The notes: generated by a model from the letters alone, not told the origin. A DNA stretch of 37,468 nt from Funiculus sociatus GB2-C1 (GCF_039962115.1 NZ_JAMPKJ010000057.1:1-37468), one strand, 5' to 3'; positions 23,700 to 32,362 are shown, numbered from the stretch's first letter. Made by a program: numbers and translations.

Positions 23700-25922
23700 C
23701 TAACTCATTGCATCAGGATTCACAGGAACCGAGGCATTTACTAAAGGCAACAGGGGGCCGCTTTGCTCCTGCCCATTTGTCGCCAATTCGCTATGACACA
23801 GATAAACTCGCTCCCCCACTCGCCCTAGTAAATCTAGTAAAATCCGCCGCAGCCTTTGCTCATCAGCTACTTGGGTATCTTGTTCCCTAATTGGCTCTCC
23901 TGACCAATCCTTGAGAAACAAAGGCGCACCAAATAGGGTAGCAGCACCGCCCTTTGACCACAGGGGAGAACCCGCATCTAGCCAAAATTGCCAGCGGTGG
24001 AACCGTCGAGAAGCTCGGTATTGAAAGATTGTAGCCAAAGTAACAGCGCGACTACTCAGACCTAGCCGACGAACTGGGTAAGGGTTGGCGGTGACGGTAC
24101 CGCGACGCAACAGGCAGATGAAGCGTTCAATGGTGTCGCGATCGCTATCGCCTCCCCCGCTTTTTTGTCGCAGTCGTCCCTCGACTTCCCAGTAATGTTG
24201 CGCGGTTTCCATCAGTTCACGTAAGGCTGCTAGCTGGTCGTAGGGGAGATTGCTACCTTTCCACAAAAACTGCTGAATTGCCCGGTCAAGCAGGGCGACG
24301 TAGTTGGGAATCAGACGCTGTTGTTGCTGAGTTTGCTGCTGCTCTATCCACCCCAAAATCTGCTCGTAGGCTTTACAGGCAGAGTGTCCCAGCCGATCCC
24401 ATCGCGGGAAATTCGTCACAGGTAGCAAACGGGGTTGCTCTGGATCTGGGGAATAGCAGTAATCTGCCAACAAACCTGCCCGTACTGGATCGATGGCCGG
24501 GGATTGGTGATTAGAGATTGGTGAAGAGGCAAATTCTTCCCCCACTCCCCAGTCAAGAGTCAAGAGTCCCCAGTCCCTAGTCGGACTAAGTACGACCAAC
24601 ATTTCTGCTACGGCATCCCGGTTTACCAATCGCCCCAAGCCTGGATAAATTAGAGCTAAGAGTGTGAGCAATGCCCGGATTGTGGGGGAACTAATTAGGG
24701 GGCGCTGGTCGTTGAGGGACTCTACCGGGATACCTTTGCTTGTGAGAATTTCGACTAGGGTATAGCGGGCGATCGCATCCAAACCAGGCGCAATTACTGC
24801 CACATCGGAAGGCTGCACTTGTCCACTTTGTACCGCTTCGGCGATCGCTTCCCCAGTTTGCCGCAACAACTGAGCGCGGGACATGGTTTGAATCAACTGT
24901 ACCGACTCTGGTAAGCTCAACATATACATCGGATCGCGCACCGTCTCTACGATTGGCTCTCCGTAAACTGCCCCTAGATTATTCTGGGCGCGATCGCTCA
25001 AAGTTTCTACCCGACAGCGCGAAGCTAGACGGGCCAGGTAATTCGGATCGGCATTCAAACCCAATCGCACCGCTCCATCCGGATTATAAGTAAATGCCCC
25101 TACCGCTCCCTTATCCAAAAGAAAATTAAATAAATCGCCAGCTATAGCTGGGTAATCATCCACATCATCCGCCAACACCCCTTGATAGCGGCGAATTAAA
25201 TGCTGCTGATAAGTTTCATCTGGCAGCAGATACCGCCAATAAAGTTCGCATATAATCCCATAAGTCAGCAAACCCCTCTCCAGACACCATCCCCGCCAGC
25301 CAAGCAGTAAATTTCCTACATCAGTCCAATTAATAGCTGAATCTTCAACGCTTTCCCCATCCTCCTCCCTCTGTGTTAATGGGAGTAAGATGCCTTGTTC
25401 AAGAATAGCCGGAATGTCCTCAAGTGGTGTCCCACTAATAGCCGCTAGCTGCAACAAGTCCAGAATCCGACGCACCACACGATACTCGCTTACTCCCAGC
25501 ATCTGTAAGCTGCCTTTATCTAACTCAGAACGCCACAGCCGAGTAGCTAACTCCTGCTCAGTTTCCGGGCGTAGCCGGACTGGAAATTGCGCCCTTAAAT
25601 TCAATCGCCCAATTAGCAAAGGCCAAAACAGTATAATTTCATCCTGAAAAAACCCTAAAGGTGTCTTAGATTGAATCGGATACCGCCCATCTGTCGCAGC
25701 AGCCAAACGGTCAGCTAACTCGCTCCGGTTATCATCATTAGCAGCAAACACCAAAATCGATCTTTCCGAGTCCCGTCGCCTCCTCCTCCCCTGAGTTGAC
25801 AGCGAAAGTCGGTTCTGTTGCGATCGCACCTCCACCCACTGACAAAACTGATTCACCAGGCGAGTTGTCTTACCACTTCGGGTTGATCCTCTGATCCAGT
25901 TTGGCTGAGATTGGGTTAACAT
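23700..25922 (-). CDS. Superfamily I helicase-like ATPase (UvrD/AddB-like)
   Basis: A 740-residue protein. The N-terminus has a Walker A motif GSTRSGKT at residues 12-19. A DDVDDY segment near residue 250 could be Walker B. The middle (VAVIAPGLDAIARYTLVEIL, then NDQRPLISSPTIRALLTLL) resembles the second RecA-like domain of SF1 helicases. The C-terminal region (VTLATIFQYRASRRFHRWQFWLDAG) is typical of a cyanobacterial family often named recombinase-like. Probable role in DNA repair or recombination, but helicase activity is inferred. Around residues 447-475 the coding sequence contains repeat-like DNA (24498-24583) that encodes an in-frame insertion. Starts at an ATG 45 bases from the divergent pxcA. 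Confidence 0.72.
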   Translation of the reverse strand: MLTQSQPNWIRGSTRSGKTTRLVNQFCQWVEVRSQQNRLSLSTQGRRRRRDSERSILVFAANDDNRSELADRLAAATDGRYPIQSKTPLGFFQDEIILFWPLLIGRLNLRAQFPVRLRPETEQELATRLWRSELDKGSLQMLGVSEYRVVRRILDLLQLAAISGTPLEDIPAILEQGILLPLTQREEDGESVEDSAINWTDVGNLLLGWRGWCLERGLLTYGIICELYWRYLLPDETYQQHLIRRYQGVLADDVDDYPAIAGDLFNFLLDKGAVGAFTYNPDGAVRLGLNADPNYLARLASRCRVETLSDRAQNNLGAVYGEPIVETVRDPMYMLSLPESVQLIQTMSRAQLLRQTGEAIAEAVQSGQVQPSDVAVIAPGLDAIARYTLVEILTSKGIPVESLNDQRPLISSPTIRALLTLLALIYPGLGRLVNRDAVAEMLVVLSPTRDWGLLTLDWGVGEEFASSPISNHQSPAIDPVRAGLLADYCYSPDPEQPRLLPVTNFPRWDRLGHSACKAYEQILGWIEQQQTQQQQRLIPNYVALLDRAIQQFLWKGSNLPYDQLAALRELMETAQHYWEVEGRLRQKSGGGDSDRDTIERFICLLRRGTVTANPYPVRRLGLSSRAVTLATIFQYRASRRFHRWQFWLDAGSPLWSKGGAATLFGAPLFLKDWSGEPIREQDTQVADEQRLRRILLDLLGRVGERVYLCHSELATNGQEQSGPLLPLVNASVPVNPDAMS
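24498..24583. repeat. STRR-like tract inside the helicase-like gene
   Basis: On the minus strand this reads as GGGACTGGGGACT, then two CTTGACT units, TGGGGAGTGGGG, and later CACCAATCTCTAATCACCAAT. These short motifs match the intergenic tandem repeat style of the heptamer tract at 27343. It encodes the segment DWGLLTLDWGVGEEFASSP and the following ISNHQSP without a frameshift, in a region likely to be a surface loop. Confidence 0.6.
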
Positions 25923-25967
25923 TGCTAAACGCTGGGGATACTTTTAATTTAATACTCTGTTTCTGTT

Positions 25968-27341
25968 ATGAAACTACCTTTCTTTACACAGCTCCGCTCT
26001 TCCTTAGATGCTGCCAGCCAGTGGTACATCCGGACACCAGAAAGGGCCTTGGAGCGGGCATACAAAGCAGCTTTAATGATTAAAGCAATTGAAGACGAAC
26101 ATTTTGACGGCAACAAAATATCTTCTGATTCCAAAAAATACCGCGAAAATGCCCTTTCTTATTTCATAATTAAGCTTAATAAATATTTAAAGGATACTAG
26201 GTTAAGTTTGTCCGAATTTCATTCTAGCACTTCAATTGTTAGCCTAGCAAATCAAAATAGAACCAGATACACAATCGATGGCTCGGAATACAGAAACGTT
26301 GCCGAACTGGAAAATAGAGAAACCCAATCAATAACTCTAGAAAAACTCAAGTTTATTGACGATGTGATATCTAAATACCAGTCTCAACCAAAACGTTCTT
26401 CATCGCCATCACCATCGTCATCGTCAGCCTTGATGCCAGTTTCTCAATCTAAACTTGTAGAAGCCAACCTTGATAAAGGAGAATTATATAATCAGCCAAT
26501 TTACTTTGATAAAAGCAAAGTAATCGGAGAAGCTGAGACAATGACTGATACAACAAGTTTTGTCCCCAGGTCAATCTTGAGTACCTTGGATCGGCTTAAA
26601 AGAGACTTCAACCCAAAATCAGAAGAGGAAGTTGTTAAAAACTTTCGGATATCTCAAACAAAAACAATAATTTCTATTAGGTTTATTTTAGTTTTGATTT
26701 TAGTTCCTCTGTTGACTCAGCAGGTAACTAAAACCTTTCTAGTAGCACCTCTTGTTGAGCGCGTCAGAGATGAAAACAAAACTGAAATTTTCTTAAATGT
26801 TGATTTGGAAGAAGAAGCTTTTCACGATTTGCAAAGATTTGAGCAACTATTAAAGTTTAGAACTTTGGTAGGTCTAGCTCCGAAGTTGTCACCGGAGGAA
26901 ATGGAAGAGGAAGTCAAAGAAAAGGCATTTGAACTGACTGAAGAATACCGTCACAAAAGCGCTAATGCCATAAAAAATGTTTTTGCTGATATATTTGCGG
27001 CTGGGGCTTTTTACGTTTTACTGATTAACAGTCGTAGGGAAATTGAGATTTTTAAAGGTTTTATAGATGATGTTGTTTATGGTCTGAGTGACAGTGCTAA
27101 AGCTTTTATTATTATTTTGTTTACTGATGTCTTTGTAGGATTTCACTCACCTCACGGCTGGGAAGTGATTTTAGAAGGAATATCAAGGCACTTAGGCTTG
27201 CCGGAAAACAGAGACTTCAACTATTTATTTATCGCCACTTTTCCAGTGATTCTGGACACGATTTTTAAGTATTGGATTTTCCGTTACTTGAACAGAATTT
27301 CGCCTTCAGCAGTTGCTACTTATCGGAATATGAATGAATGA
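25968..27341 (+). CDS. pxcA: Proton extrusion protein PxcA (CemA family)
   Basis: A 457-residue membrane protein of the CemA/PxcA family. The N-terminal 200 residues are soluble with family features (PFFTQLRSSLDAASQWYIRTP, ALERAYKAAL) and a Ser/Pro-rich linker at about 143-157. The membrane part includes a helix near 231-250 (RFILVLILVPLLTQ), and the family's final block, ADIFAAGAFYVLLINSRREI, FKGFIDDVVYGLSDSAKAF, LFTDVFVGFHSPHGWE, and the C-terminal YWIFRYLNRISPSAVATYRNM. PxcA supports light-dependent Na+-stimulated proton extrusion at the plasma membrane; chloroplast CemA is its relative. It starts at ATG 25968 and its gene is divergent from the helicase-like gene. A heptamer repeat and a strong hairpin follow the stop. 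Confidence 0.95.
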   Translation: MKLPFFTQLRSSLDAASQWYIRTPERALERAYKAALMIKAIEDEHFDGNKISSDSKKYRENALSYFIIKLNKYLKDTRLSLSEFHSSTSIVSLANQNRTRYTIDGSEYRNVAELENRETQSITLEKLKFIDDVISKYQSQPKRSSSPSPSSSSALMPVSQSKLVEANLDKGELYNQPIYFDKSKVIGEAETMTDTTSFVPRSILSTLDRLKRDFNPKSEEEVVKNFRISQTKTIISIRFILVLILVPLLTQQVTKTFLVAPLVERVRDENKTEIFLNVDLEEEAFHDLQRFEQLLKFRTLVGLAPKLSPEEMEEEVKEKAFELTEEYRHKSANAIKNVFADIFAAGAFYVLLINSRREIEIFKGFIDDVVYGLSDSAKAFIIILFTDVFVGFHSPHGWEVILEGISRHLGLPENRDFNYLFIATFPVILDTIFKYWIFRYLNRISPSAVATYRNMNE

Positions 27342-27342
27342 A

Positions 27343-27406
27343 GGGATTGGGGATTGGGGATTGGGGGCTGGGGATTGGGGATTGGGGATTGGGGATTGGG
27401 GACTGG
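27343..27406. repeat. Heptamer tandem repeat (GGGGATT, STRR)
   Basis: About nine head-to-tail units of GGGATTG with two variants (GGGGCTG, GGGACTG) immediately follow the pxcA stop. Heptamer tracts of this sort (STRRs) are typical of filamentous cyanobacteria. Runs of G in regular spacing could form a G-quadruplex on the plus strand. Confidence 0.9.
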
Positions 27407-27412
27407 AGATTT

Positions 27413-27442
27413 CTCGTTACTAGACGGTCGCCTAGTAACGAG
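27413..27442 (+). terminator. Terminator hairpin between pxcA and the convergent wcaF-like gene
   Basis: A perfect 11-bp stem, CTCGTTACTAG (27413-27423) and CTAGTAACGAG (27432-27442), with an 8-base loop, followed by CGTTATTTTTAATTTTT. In the plus direction the T-rich tail fits a factor-independent terminator for pxcA. Confidence 0.7.
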
Positions 27443-27450
27443 CGTTATTT

Positions 27451-28041
27451 TTAATTTTTAATTTCTCTTTGGTAGTGGGGACGGCAAGGTGTACCCCAGC
27501 AAACCTGCTGCGGTGGAATGTTGCCAAAAACGCTGCTGCGCGCGCCTATTACCGAATATGCGCCGATTTCCACCCCAGGCGCAATAAAGCAATCGGTGGC
27601 AATCCAAGCACCATTGCCAATGGTAATGCCGGATGTTATTAGGTTGAAAGTTGGATCGTGGATGTCGTGACTACCAGTGCAGAGGTAGCTTTTTTGGGAA
27701 ACTACACAGTGCTGACCAATGCGAATTTGGTCAAGGCTGTAGAAAACGACATCATCGCCAATCCAACTGTAATCGCCAATTTCCACTTTCCAGGGAAAGG
27801 TGAAGCGGGCAGTGGGGCGGATAACGACACCTTTGCCGATTTTTGCCCCAAACAGCCGCAGTAGGGAGCAGCGCAAGCTGTTGACGGGATGGGGAGTCAA
27901 GGGGAATGCGATCGCTTGCACCAACCACCAGAGCAACACAAACCAGCCTGGTCTTCCCCTGTCAAACCAAGATTGGTCGTAGCGGCGTAAATCTACCAAT
28001 ACCTCGTCTAAAGCTGGCTTTGACTCCCCTGGTTCCAACAC
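27451..28041 (-). CDS. WcaF-type hexapeptide acetyltransferase
   Basis: A 196-residue protein with a GTG start one base after the stop of the upstream glycosyltransferase gene, so the two are translationally coupled. After a hydrophobic N-terminal helix (FVLLWWLVQAIAFPL, about 34-48) it has left-handed beta-helix hexapeptide repeats (IGDYSWIGDDVVF, IGQHCVVS, ITIGNGAWIATDCFIAPGVEIG), with catalytic-type His in TGSHDIH. The order matches colanic acid acetyltransferase WcaF and its cyanobacterial relatives. It should transfer an acetyl group from acetyl-CoA to a surface sugar. Context (two GT2 genes upstream) supports a polysaccharide role. No ATG is in frame near the start. Confidence 0.85.
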   Translation of the reverse strand: MLEPGESKPALDEVLVDLRRYDQSWFDRGRPGWFVLLWWLVQAIAFPLTPHPVNSLRCSLLRLFGAKIGKGVVIRPTARFTFPWKVEIGDYSWIGDDVVFYSLDQIRIGQHCVVSQKSYLCTGSHDIHDPTFNLITSGITIGNGAWIATDCFIAPGVEIGAYSVIGARSSVFGNIPPQQVCWGTPCRPHYQREIKN

Positions 28042-28042
28042 T

Positions 28043-28993
28043 CTAGACGCTCCCTGTTAACGAATCCGGCTCTTTTACAGGCTGGGGAGGGGCTTTCGGT
28101 GTCGCCGCTGCTACGTTCAACTGACCGCCAAACTGCATCAATTCATACAGCTTGATGCCAATTTGATACTCGTACTGACTCATCAGCCGCGCATAAATAT
28201 ATCCAGGTTTCCCGTCCAAAAAGCCAAGCTGAATAAAGTAAATCAAAATAAACCGGATAAACGGTTTAAAAGGTAGCCGTACCCAGACTTTTTTCAGAAA
28301 ACGCTTGCGCTGCACCGCGTCGCCAAATAAATTAGCGCCAATGGTACCGCTTTCGTCTTTTCCTGTGAGGATATTGAGATAAACGCGGGCTTCCCAGTTA
28401 GAGTAGCGATTATGCCTTTCCAGCCAGTGAAATACGTCCCGAAAGTCGATGTGCAGCATATCGTTTTTCAGATAGCCGACTGAACCTGGAAGCACAACGT
28501 GTTCGTGAACTTCGTTGTCGCCAGTGTTGCGAATTTCTTCTGTCCCCAAGTTTTCGTAGCGCCCGTTTTTGTGCTTAAACAAGCGTAAATTCCAGTCTGG
28601 ATATCTACCACCGTGCTGAATCCATTTTCCGAGAAAAAAGACTTTGCGGTTGAGGTAGTAACCTTCGTATTCGGGATTCTGAATCGCAGTGGCAATTTCG
28701 TCCCAGAGTTCCGGGGTAATGCGCTCGTCACAATCGACAATTAATACCCAATCGTTGCGGAAAGGCAGATTGTCTAATGCCCAGTTTTTCTTTTTCGGCC
28801 AGCGACCGTTGAAGTGAAATTGGACAACGTTCGCGCCGTAACTTTCAGAAATTTCTATAGAGCGATCGCTACTTTGGGAATCCACCACAAATACTTCATC
28901 AGCCCTGGCAACGCTTTCCAGGCAAGCAGGTAGATTTGCTTGTTCGTTTTTAGCGGGAATCAGAACTGATACGGGGAGTTTGGAGGCATTCAT
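28043..28993 (-). CDS. GT2 glycosyltransferase, LPS-core (WaaE)-like
   Basis: A 316-residue protein starting at the ATG at 28993; the frame extension to 29026 uses a repeat-rich leader and is unlikely. A GT2 nucleotide-sugar fold: SVLIPAKNEQANLPACL near the N-terminus, a DSQSSDRS segment, and the metal-binding DxD in VDCDERITPELW. The next block (GYYLNRKVFFLGKWIQHGG, NLRLFKHKNGRYE) resembles WaaE-type LPS-core transferases. A C-terminal hydrophobic helix (FIRFILIYFIQLGF) probably tethers it to the membrane. It ends TAG, one base before the GTG of the wcaF-like gene. Sugar donor and acceptor are unknown. Confidence 0.87.
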   Translation of the reverse strand: MNASKLPVSVLIPAKNEQANLPACLESVARADEVFVVDSQSSDRSIEISESYGANVVQFHFNGRWPKKKNWALDNLPFRNDWVLIVDCDERITPELWDEIATAIQNPEYEGYYLNRKVFFLGKWIQHGGRYPDWNLRLFKHKNGRYENLGTEEIRNTGDNEVHEHVVLPGSVGYLKNDMLHIDFRDVFHWLERHNRYSNWEARVYLNILTGKDESGTIGANLFGDAVQRKRFLKKVWVRLPFKPFIRFILIYFIQLGFLDGKPGYIYARLMSQYEYQIGIKLYELMQFGGQLNVAAATPKAPPQPVKEPDSLTGSV

Positions 28994-29066
28994 AAGAAAA
29001 GGCAACAGGTAATAGGTAAAAGGCAAAAATGTAAAGGTAAATATTTCCCGCAGGATTAATTAAAGA

Positions 29067-29996
29067 TTAAGTTTTAATCTTTTTTACAGGTGTAGAAATC
29101 ATACCTTTAATTGCCGCTATCAAATAACCAATTTGACCGTAGGCATACACCAGACTGTCGAAACGTTGGGCAGGATCGTCAAAGTTTTTTACGGAATTAT
29201 ATAAACCGCGCATTATTCGGTCGCTTCCTCTTAATAGCTGGGCTGGCCCGGCTTGACCGGAAAGTTGTTCGCGGTAACATTCACTAATGCCTTGCCACCA
29301 GCCTCGACTGAAAAACCAGGCTCGTTGAAGGCGTTCGGGGGAAACATTATGGGCAACTAAGGCATCAGGCAGATAGGCAACTTGCCAACCGAGTTTTAGC
29401 GCCCGTTCTGTCATGTGTAATTCTTCATTTGATAGCAGATTTTTACCGACCCGACCCAGATTAAGATCGAAACCACCAATTTCTTCTAGAAAGGTGCGTC
29501 GGATTGAGTAATTTAAGCCTCTGGGGGTCATACCAGGCTGTTTGATATAAATGACGTTCGCTCCTAGGTCGTATGCTCCCAGGTTGCCAGATAAGCCGGA
29601 GGAAAGCCACTGAGGGGGTTTTATGCCATCAGGCCAGAGTAAGGTAACTTTGCCCCCAGCAATGGCTAATTTTTCATTGTTTTGATAGGCATCATAGAGT
29701 GTCTTCAGCCAAAGGGGACTGGCAACAGCATCATCATCGAGATAGGCGAGAATATCGCTTTTGGCAACGCGCGCGCCAGTGTTTCGGGCGACGGATAGAC
29801 CTGTGATGGGTTCGTAAACGTATGTCACGCCAACTCGTGCTTCTACGATTTCGCGAGTGCGATCGCTTGAGGCATTATCCACCACTACTACTTCAAAATC
29901 CGGGAAATCTTGCTCTAAACAGCTATCAATGGCGGCACCTAAATACTGCTCTCGATTGTGGGTACAGATAATCGCAGAAATTTTGGGTTTAGTCAT
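29067..29996 (-). CDS. GT2 family glycosyltransferase
   Basis: A 309-residue protein. N-terminal GT-A fold: ISAIICTHNREQYLGAAIDS, VVVVDNASSDRTREI, GLSVARNTGARVAKSDILAY and the DxD-like LDDDAVASPLW. A later block (NEELHMTERALKLGW) contains the usual acidic catalytic residue in the ED-type position. No transmembrane segment is strong, except a weak one near the end. It is likely involved in exopolysaccharide or surface glycan synthesis together with the two genes downstream. A hormogonium-polysaccharide role (as for Hps genes) is possible but unsupported. Begins at ATG 29996; the next gene in line starts 73 bases later. Confidence 0.87.
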   Translation of the reverse strand: MTKPKISAIICTHNREQYLGAAIDSCLEQDFPDFEVVVVDNASSDRTREIVEARVGVTYVYEPITGLSVARNTGARVAKSDILAYLDDDAVASPLWLKTLYDAYQNNEKLAIAGGKVTLLWPDGIKPPQWLSSGLSGNLGAYDLGANVIYIKQPGMTPRGLNYSIRRTFLEEIGGFDLNLGRVGKNLLSNEELHMTERALKLGWQVAYLPDALVAHNVSPERLQRAWFFSRGWWQGISECYREQLSGQAGPAQLLRGSDRIMRGLYNSVKNFDDPAQRFDSLVYAYGQIGYLIAAIKGMISTPVKKIKT

Positions 29997-30092
29997 TGGT
30001 CATTAGTCGGTGGTCAAAAAGTTAGCGGTCATGGGTCATTTATAACAAACAAATGACTAATGGCTACTAATGACACAGGCAAGATACCTGTG

Positions 30093-30812
30093 CTAGGAAC
30101 TTGGGTCTTGTAGATGACCATGCAGAACGATGAGAGTTTCCGCCAATTGGCTAAGGCGGGTTTCTAGGTCTTGTTTGCGAACCAGCAACTGCCGCAGTTT
30201 TTGATAACGCGCGATCGCTACACTTACAGTAGGAACCTGTTCTGGCGGACAGGGACGCGACCACAATTGACCCTCCCCGTCCAAACCTACTAAGCGGTAT
30301 CCGGTACGGGGAGATTCACACGTCACATTGCCATCCGGTTGATTGCATTCTTCTACGTAGTCCATCAACTGGTGTACGGATGCCGCATGGCCCGTCTCTA
30401 CTGCCTCGCGCAACACTTCAACGCCTACTTCCGGTTCGCGGGCATGAGACTCTAACCAACCGTCTACAATTGGCCCTTCCAGGTAGAGGTCTTGAATTTG
30501 CCGCAAAATTTGATGTAATTCTTTCTGCCAACCACTGACAATTACTTCGATTTCTTGCAGTAGGGTTGTCGCTAGGGCAGGATTGGCAGCATTACGATGG
30601 TTGGTGAAGCTGGGAGCTTTTAATTTCGGCAACACTGGCGTTTTACCAGATTGCTTTTGGTCTGTCCAAGATTCTACAGTCATCGAAATGGATGGTGCCG
30701 CATCTGGTGTCTGGGAACGCCACCCCATCCCGTCAGGCTGATTGCCTATTTCAGGATTTTTATCCGATAGCTGGTGTAGTGTCGTCTCAATCCGTTTTAA
30801 TTCTGGTTTCAT
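30093..30812 (-). CDS. Conserved hypothetical protein with coiled-coil segments
   Basis: A 239-residue soluble protein, not recognised. Residues 1-75 look disordered, rich in Pro, Ser, Thr and Lys. From about 76 to 110 a helical stretch (LLQEIEVIVSGWQKELHQIL) precedes an acidic region EGPIVDGWLESHAREPEVG. In the middle, a WS-type stretch (GYRLVGLDGEGQLWSRPCP) suggests a short beta segment. The last 45 residues (IARYQKLRQLLVRKQDLE and on) form a coiled coil. There is no signal peptide or membrane helix. It lies upstream of the polysaccharide genes on the same strand but 96 bases away; a link is not shown. Confidence 0.7.
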   Translation of the reverse strand: MKPELKRIETTLHQLSDKNPEIGNQPDGMGWRSQTPDAAPSISMTVESWTDQKQSGKTPVLPKLKAPSFTNHRNAANPALATTLLQEIEVIVSGWQKELHQILRQIQDLYLEGPIVDGWLESHAREPEVGVEVLREAVETGHAASVHQLMDYVEECNQPDGNVTCESPRTGYRLVGLDGEGQLWSRPCPPEQVPTVSVAIARYQKLRQLLVRKQDLETRLSQLAETLIVLHGHLQDPSS

Positions 30813-31025
30813 GGTTATTTCACGCCTAGTAGTAGAAATTAAAACCCGCTCTTGTGCCGCTTTCCAGCTTTGGTTACTCGCTTAATTTTCTATTTTATTT
30901 GTATTATTGTTGTCTGGTCTTGAACGACAAAAGAAAAATTTTACATTCACTCTTAACGAATAGAGTACCCTGGACACTCTAGTGGTGGATAAAATATATT
31001 TTTTGGGCTGTTAAATTTAACTTTG

Positions 31026-31628
31026 ATGCAGAACCCGCCGGAAATCAGTAAAACAGCCTTTGTGACACGAGTTGATTCTACTTCTAATAGGCATCTAATC
31101 TTGGTGACTGGCCCGGCGCGGTCTGGCAAAAGCGAGTGGGCGGAAACTCTAGCAATGCGTTCCGGTAAGTCTGTTGTCTACGTGGCAACGGCTCAAGTTG
31201 ATCCAGATGATTTGGAATGGCGATCGCGTATTGAACAACACCAGCAGCGACGACCGTGCGAATGGCAAACGCTGCAAGTTCCTATAACTTTAGCAGCAAC
31301 GATTCAAGATTCTGTTCAGTCTACTTGTCTGCTGGTTGATTCTCTGGGAACGTGGGTGGCAAATTTCTTAGACCAAGACGATGAAGCTTGGGAGATTACC
31401 TCTGTGGAGTTGCTAGAGAGTCTTTTAAACTGCCCTGCGGATGTAATTTTGGTGGCGGAGGAAACTGGTTGGGGGGTTGTCCCCGCCTATCCCATCGGTC
31501 GGAAGTTCCGCGATCGCTTGGGAACTCTGTGTCGTCGTCTTGGCGCGATCGCTAATCCCGTTTTTCTCGTCACTGGCGGTCATGTTCTTAATCTTAGTCT
31601 CCTCGGTTCCCCCTTACCAGATTCCTAA
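31026..31628 (+). CDS. cobU: Adenosylcobinamide kinase / adenosylcobinamide-phosphate guanylyltransferase
   Basis: A 200-residue protein from ATG 31026 (a TTG directly before is rejected). P-loop GPARSGKS at residues 29-36, then EWAE. The RIEQHQQRRPCEWQTLQVP block contains His72, matching the guanylylated His of CobU, and LLVDSLGTWVANFL and ILVAEETGWGVVP complete the family pattern. The enzyme phosphorylates adenosylcobinamide and attaches GMP in the nucleotide-loop assembly of cobalamin. It stands alone: no other cob gene and no cobalamin riboswitch B12-box could be found upstream in 30813-31025. The protein is slightly longer than the enterobacterial CobU because of an N-terminal extension of about 20 residues. 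Confidence 0.93.
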   Translation: MQNPPEISKTAFVTRVDSTSNRHLILVTGPARSGKSEWAETLAMRSGKSVVYVATAQVDPDDLEWRSRIEQHQQRRPCEWQTLQVPITLAATIQDSVQSTCLLVDSLGTWVANFLDQDDEAWEITSVELLESLLNCPADVILVAEETGWGVVPAYPIGRKFRDRLGTLCRRLGAIANPVFLVTGGHVLNLSLLGSPLPDS

Positions 31629-31932
31629 TATACCTATTTTGTACTTTTGTCACCAATTAGAAAGTAAATTTTTATCAAAATTTTAGAAGATGTAAATCGA
31701 GGCAATTACAAAAGAGGGCAGAAGCCGCTACGGTGGAAATACCCGCTTTTTTAGCGTAGAGTTACCCAACTTGTAAGGCTAGAATTGTCAGAGAAAATTA
31801 ATTATTTTGTCTGACGCACAATCAACCCAGAGCAAGAAATGCTGAAGAAAACGATCGCCTAGATTAGAAGTAAGCTTTCCGAGGGAGCAGTTCGCCTATT
31901 TCCTAGTGTTAACTAGGAGTCAAATTCAGCTT
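31629..31932. other. Intergenic region with a hairpin over a ribosome binding site
   Basis: No gene seen. Near its right end TCCTAGT (31901-31907) and ACTAGGA (31912-31918) form a perfect 7-bp stem with loop GTTA. The right arm contains the Shine-Dalgarno-like AGGAG that serves the ATG at 31933. A HIP1-like CGATCGCC is at 31852-31859. A GTG at 31906 opens a nine-codon in-frame extension of the next gene, but it would lie within the hairpin. Confidence 0.5.
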
Positions 31933-32355
31933 ATGGCATCCAAACACCAAGTCAGACAATATATTGCCTATTGGTTTCAGTTAGGCAAAAAGGTTTTAAT
32001 TCACAATGGCAAAGAAGCGCTGCTGCCGCAACCTGTAATCCAGGGCGATCGCTACAGTGAAGAATTTGAAAGCTGCTGGCAGAAAATTATCTCGCCAGAG
32101 TCAGGAGATTGTTATCTCGAAGGCACCCAGGAAACAATTGCCCAACTGCTGACACCAGGGTGGGACGTTTCACCTTGTGGGCGTTGCCAAATGCCCGTAC
32201 CCATCAAAACAGTGGGAATGCCGCCAGAGTTGTGTCCATGTAACGATTTGCCCAACTGGCCTAACACGGAAGTTCCACAACCGCGATCGCCTGTTAGCAG
32301 CCAATCTCGCTTAATTGAAATACGCGATCGCCTTCAGAGAGCCAGCGGCCAGTAA
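31933..32355 (+). CDS. Small conserved hypothetical protein with a Cys-rich zinc-ribbon-like motif
   Basis: A 140-residue soluble protein; start chosen at the ATG at 31933 with AGGAG 14 bases before it, rather than the GTG at 31906. The middle contains four Cys in CGRCQMPVPIKTVGMPPELC plus another Cys in the PCNDLP that follows (pattern CxxC...CxC), suitable for zinc binding. The N-terminal half (HQVRQYIAYWFQLGKKVL) is helical then mixed; a SGDCYLEGTQETIAQLL segment lies before the Cys cluster. The C-terminal 35 residues are Ser/Arg-rich and end in a short helix. The family is not recognised. A cyanobacterial hypothetical protein seems likely. Its neighbour is convergent rnz. Confidence 0.75.
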   Translation: MASKHQVRQYIAYWFQLGKKVLIHNGKEALLPQPVIQGDRYSEEFESCWQKIISPESGDCYLEGTQETIAQLLTPGWDVSPCGRCQMPVPIKTVGMPPELCPCNDLPNWPNTEVPQPRSPVSSQSRLIEIRDRLQRASGQ

Positions 32356-32362
32356 GAGTTTT

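Noticed and set aside
25949-26134. Minus-strand frame across the start of pxcA
   Set aside because: Overlaps the pxcA N-terminus, which has clear family sequence; no support for a second gene.
27343-27442. CRISPR array near the heptamer tract
   Set aside because: The units are seven bases, contiguous, without spacers, so it is an STRR, not CRISPR.
30813-31025. Cobalamin riboswitch ahead of cobU
   Set aside because: No B12-box consensus or expected stem pattern was found; only AT-rich DNA is present.
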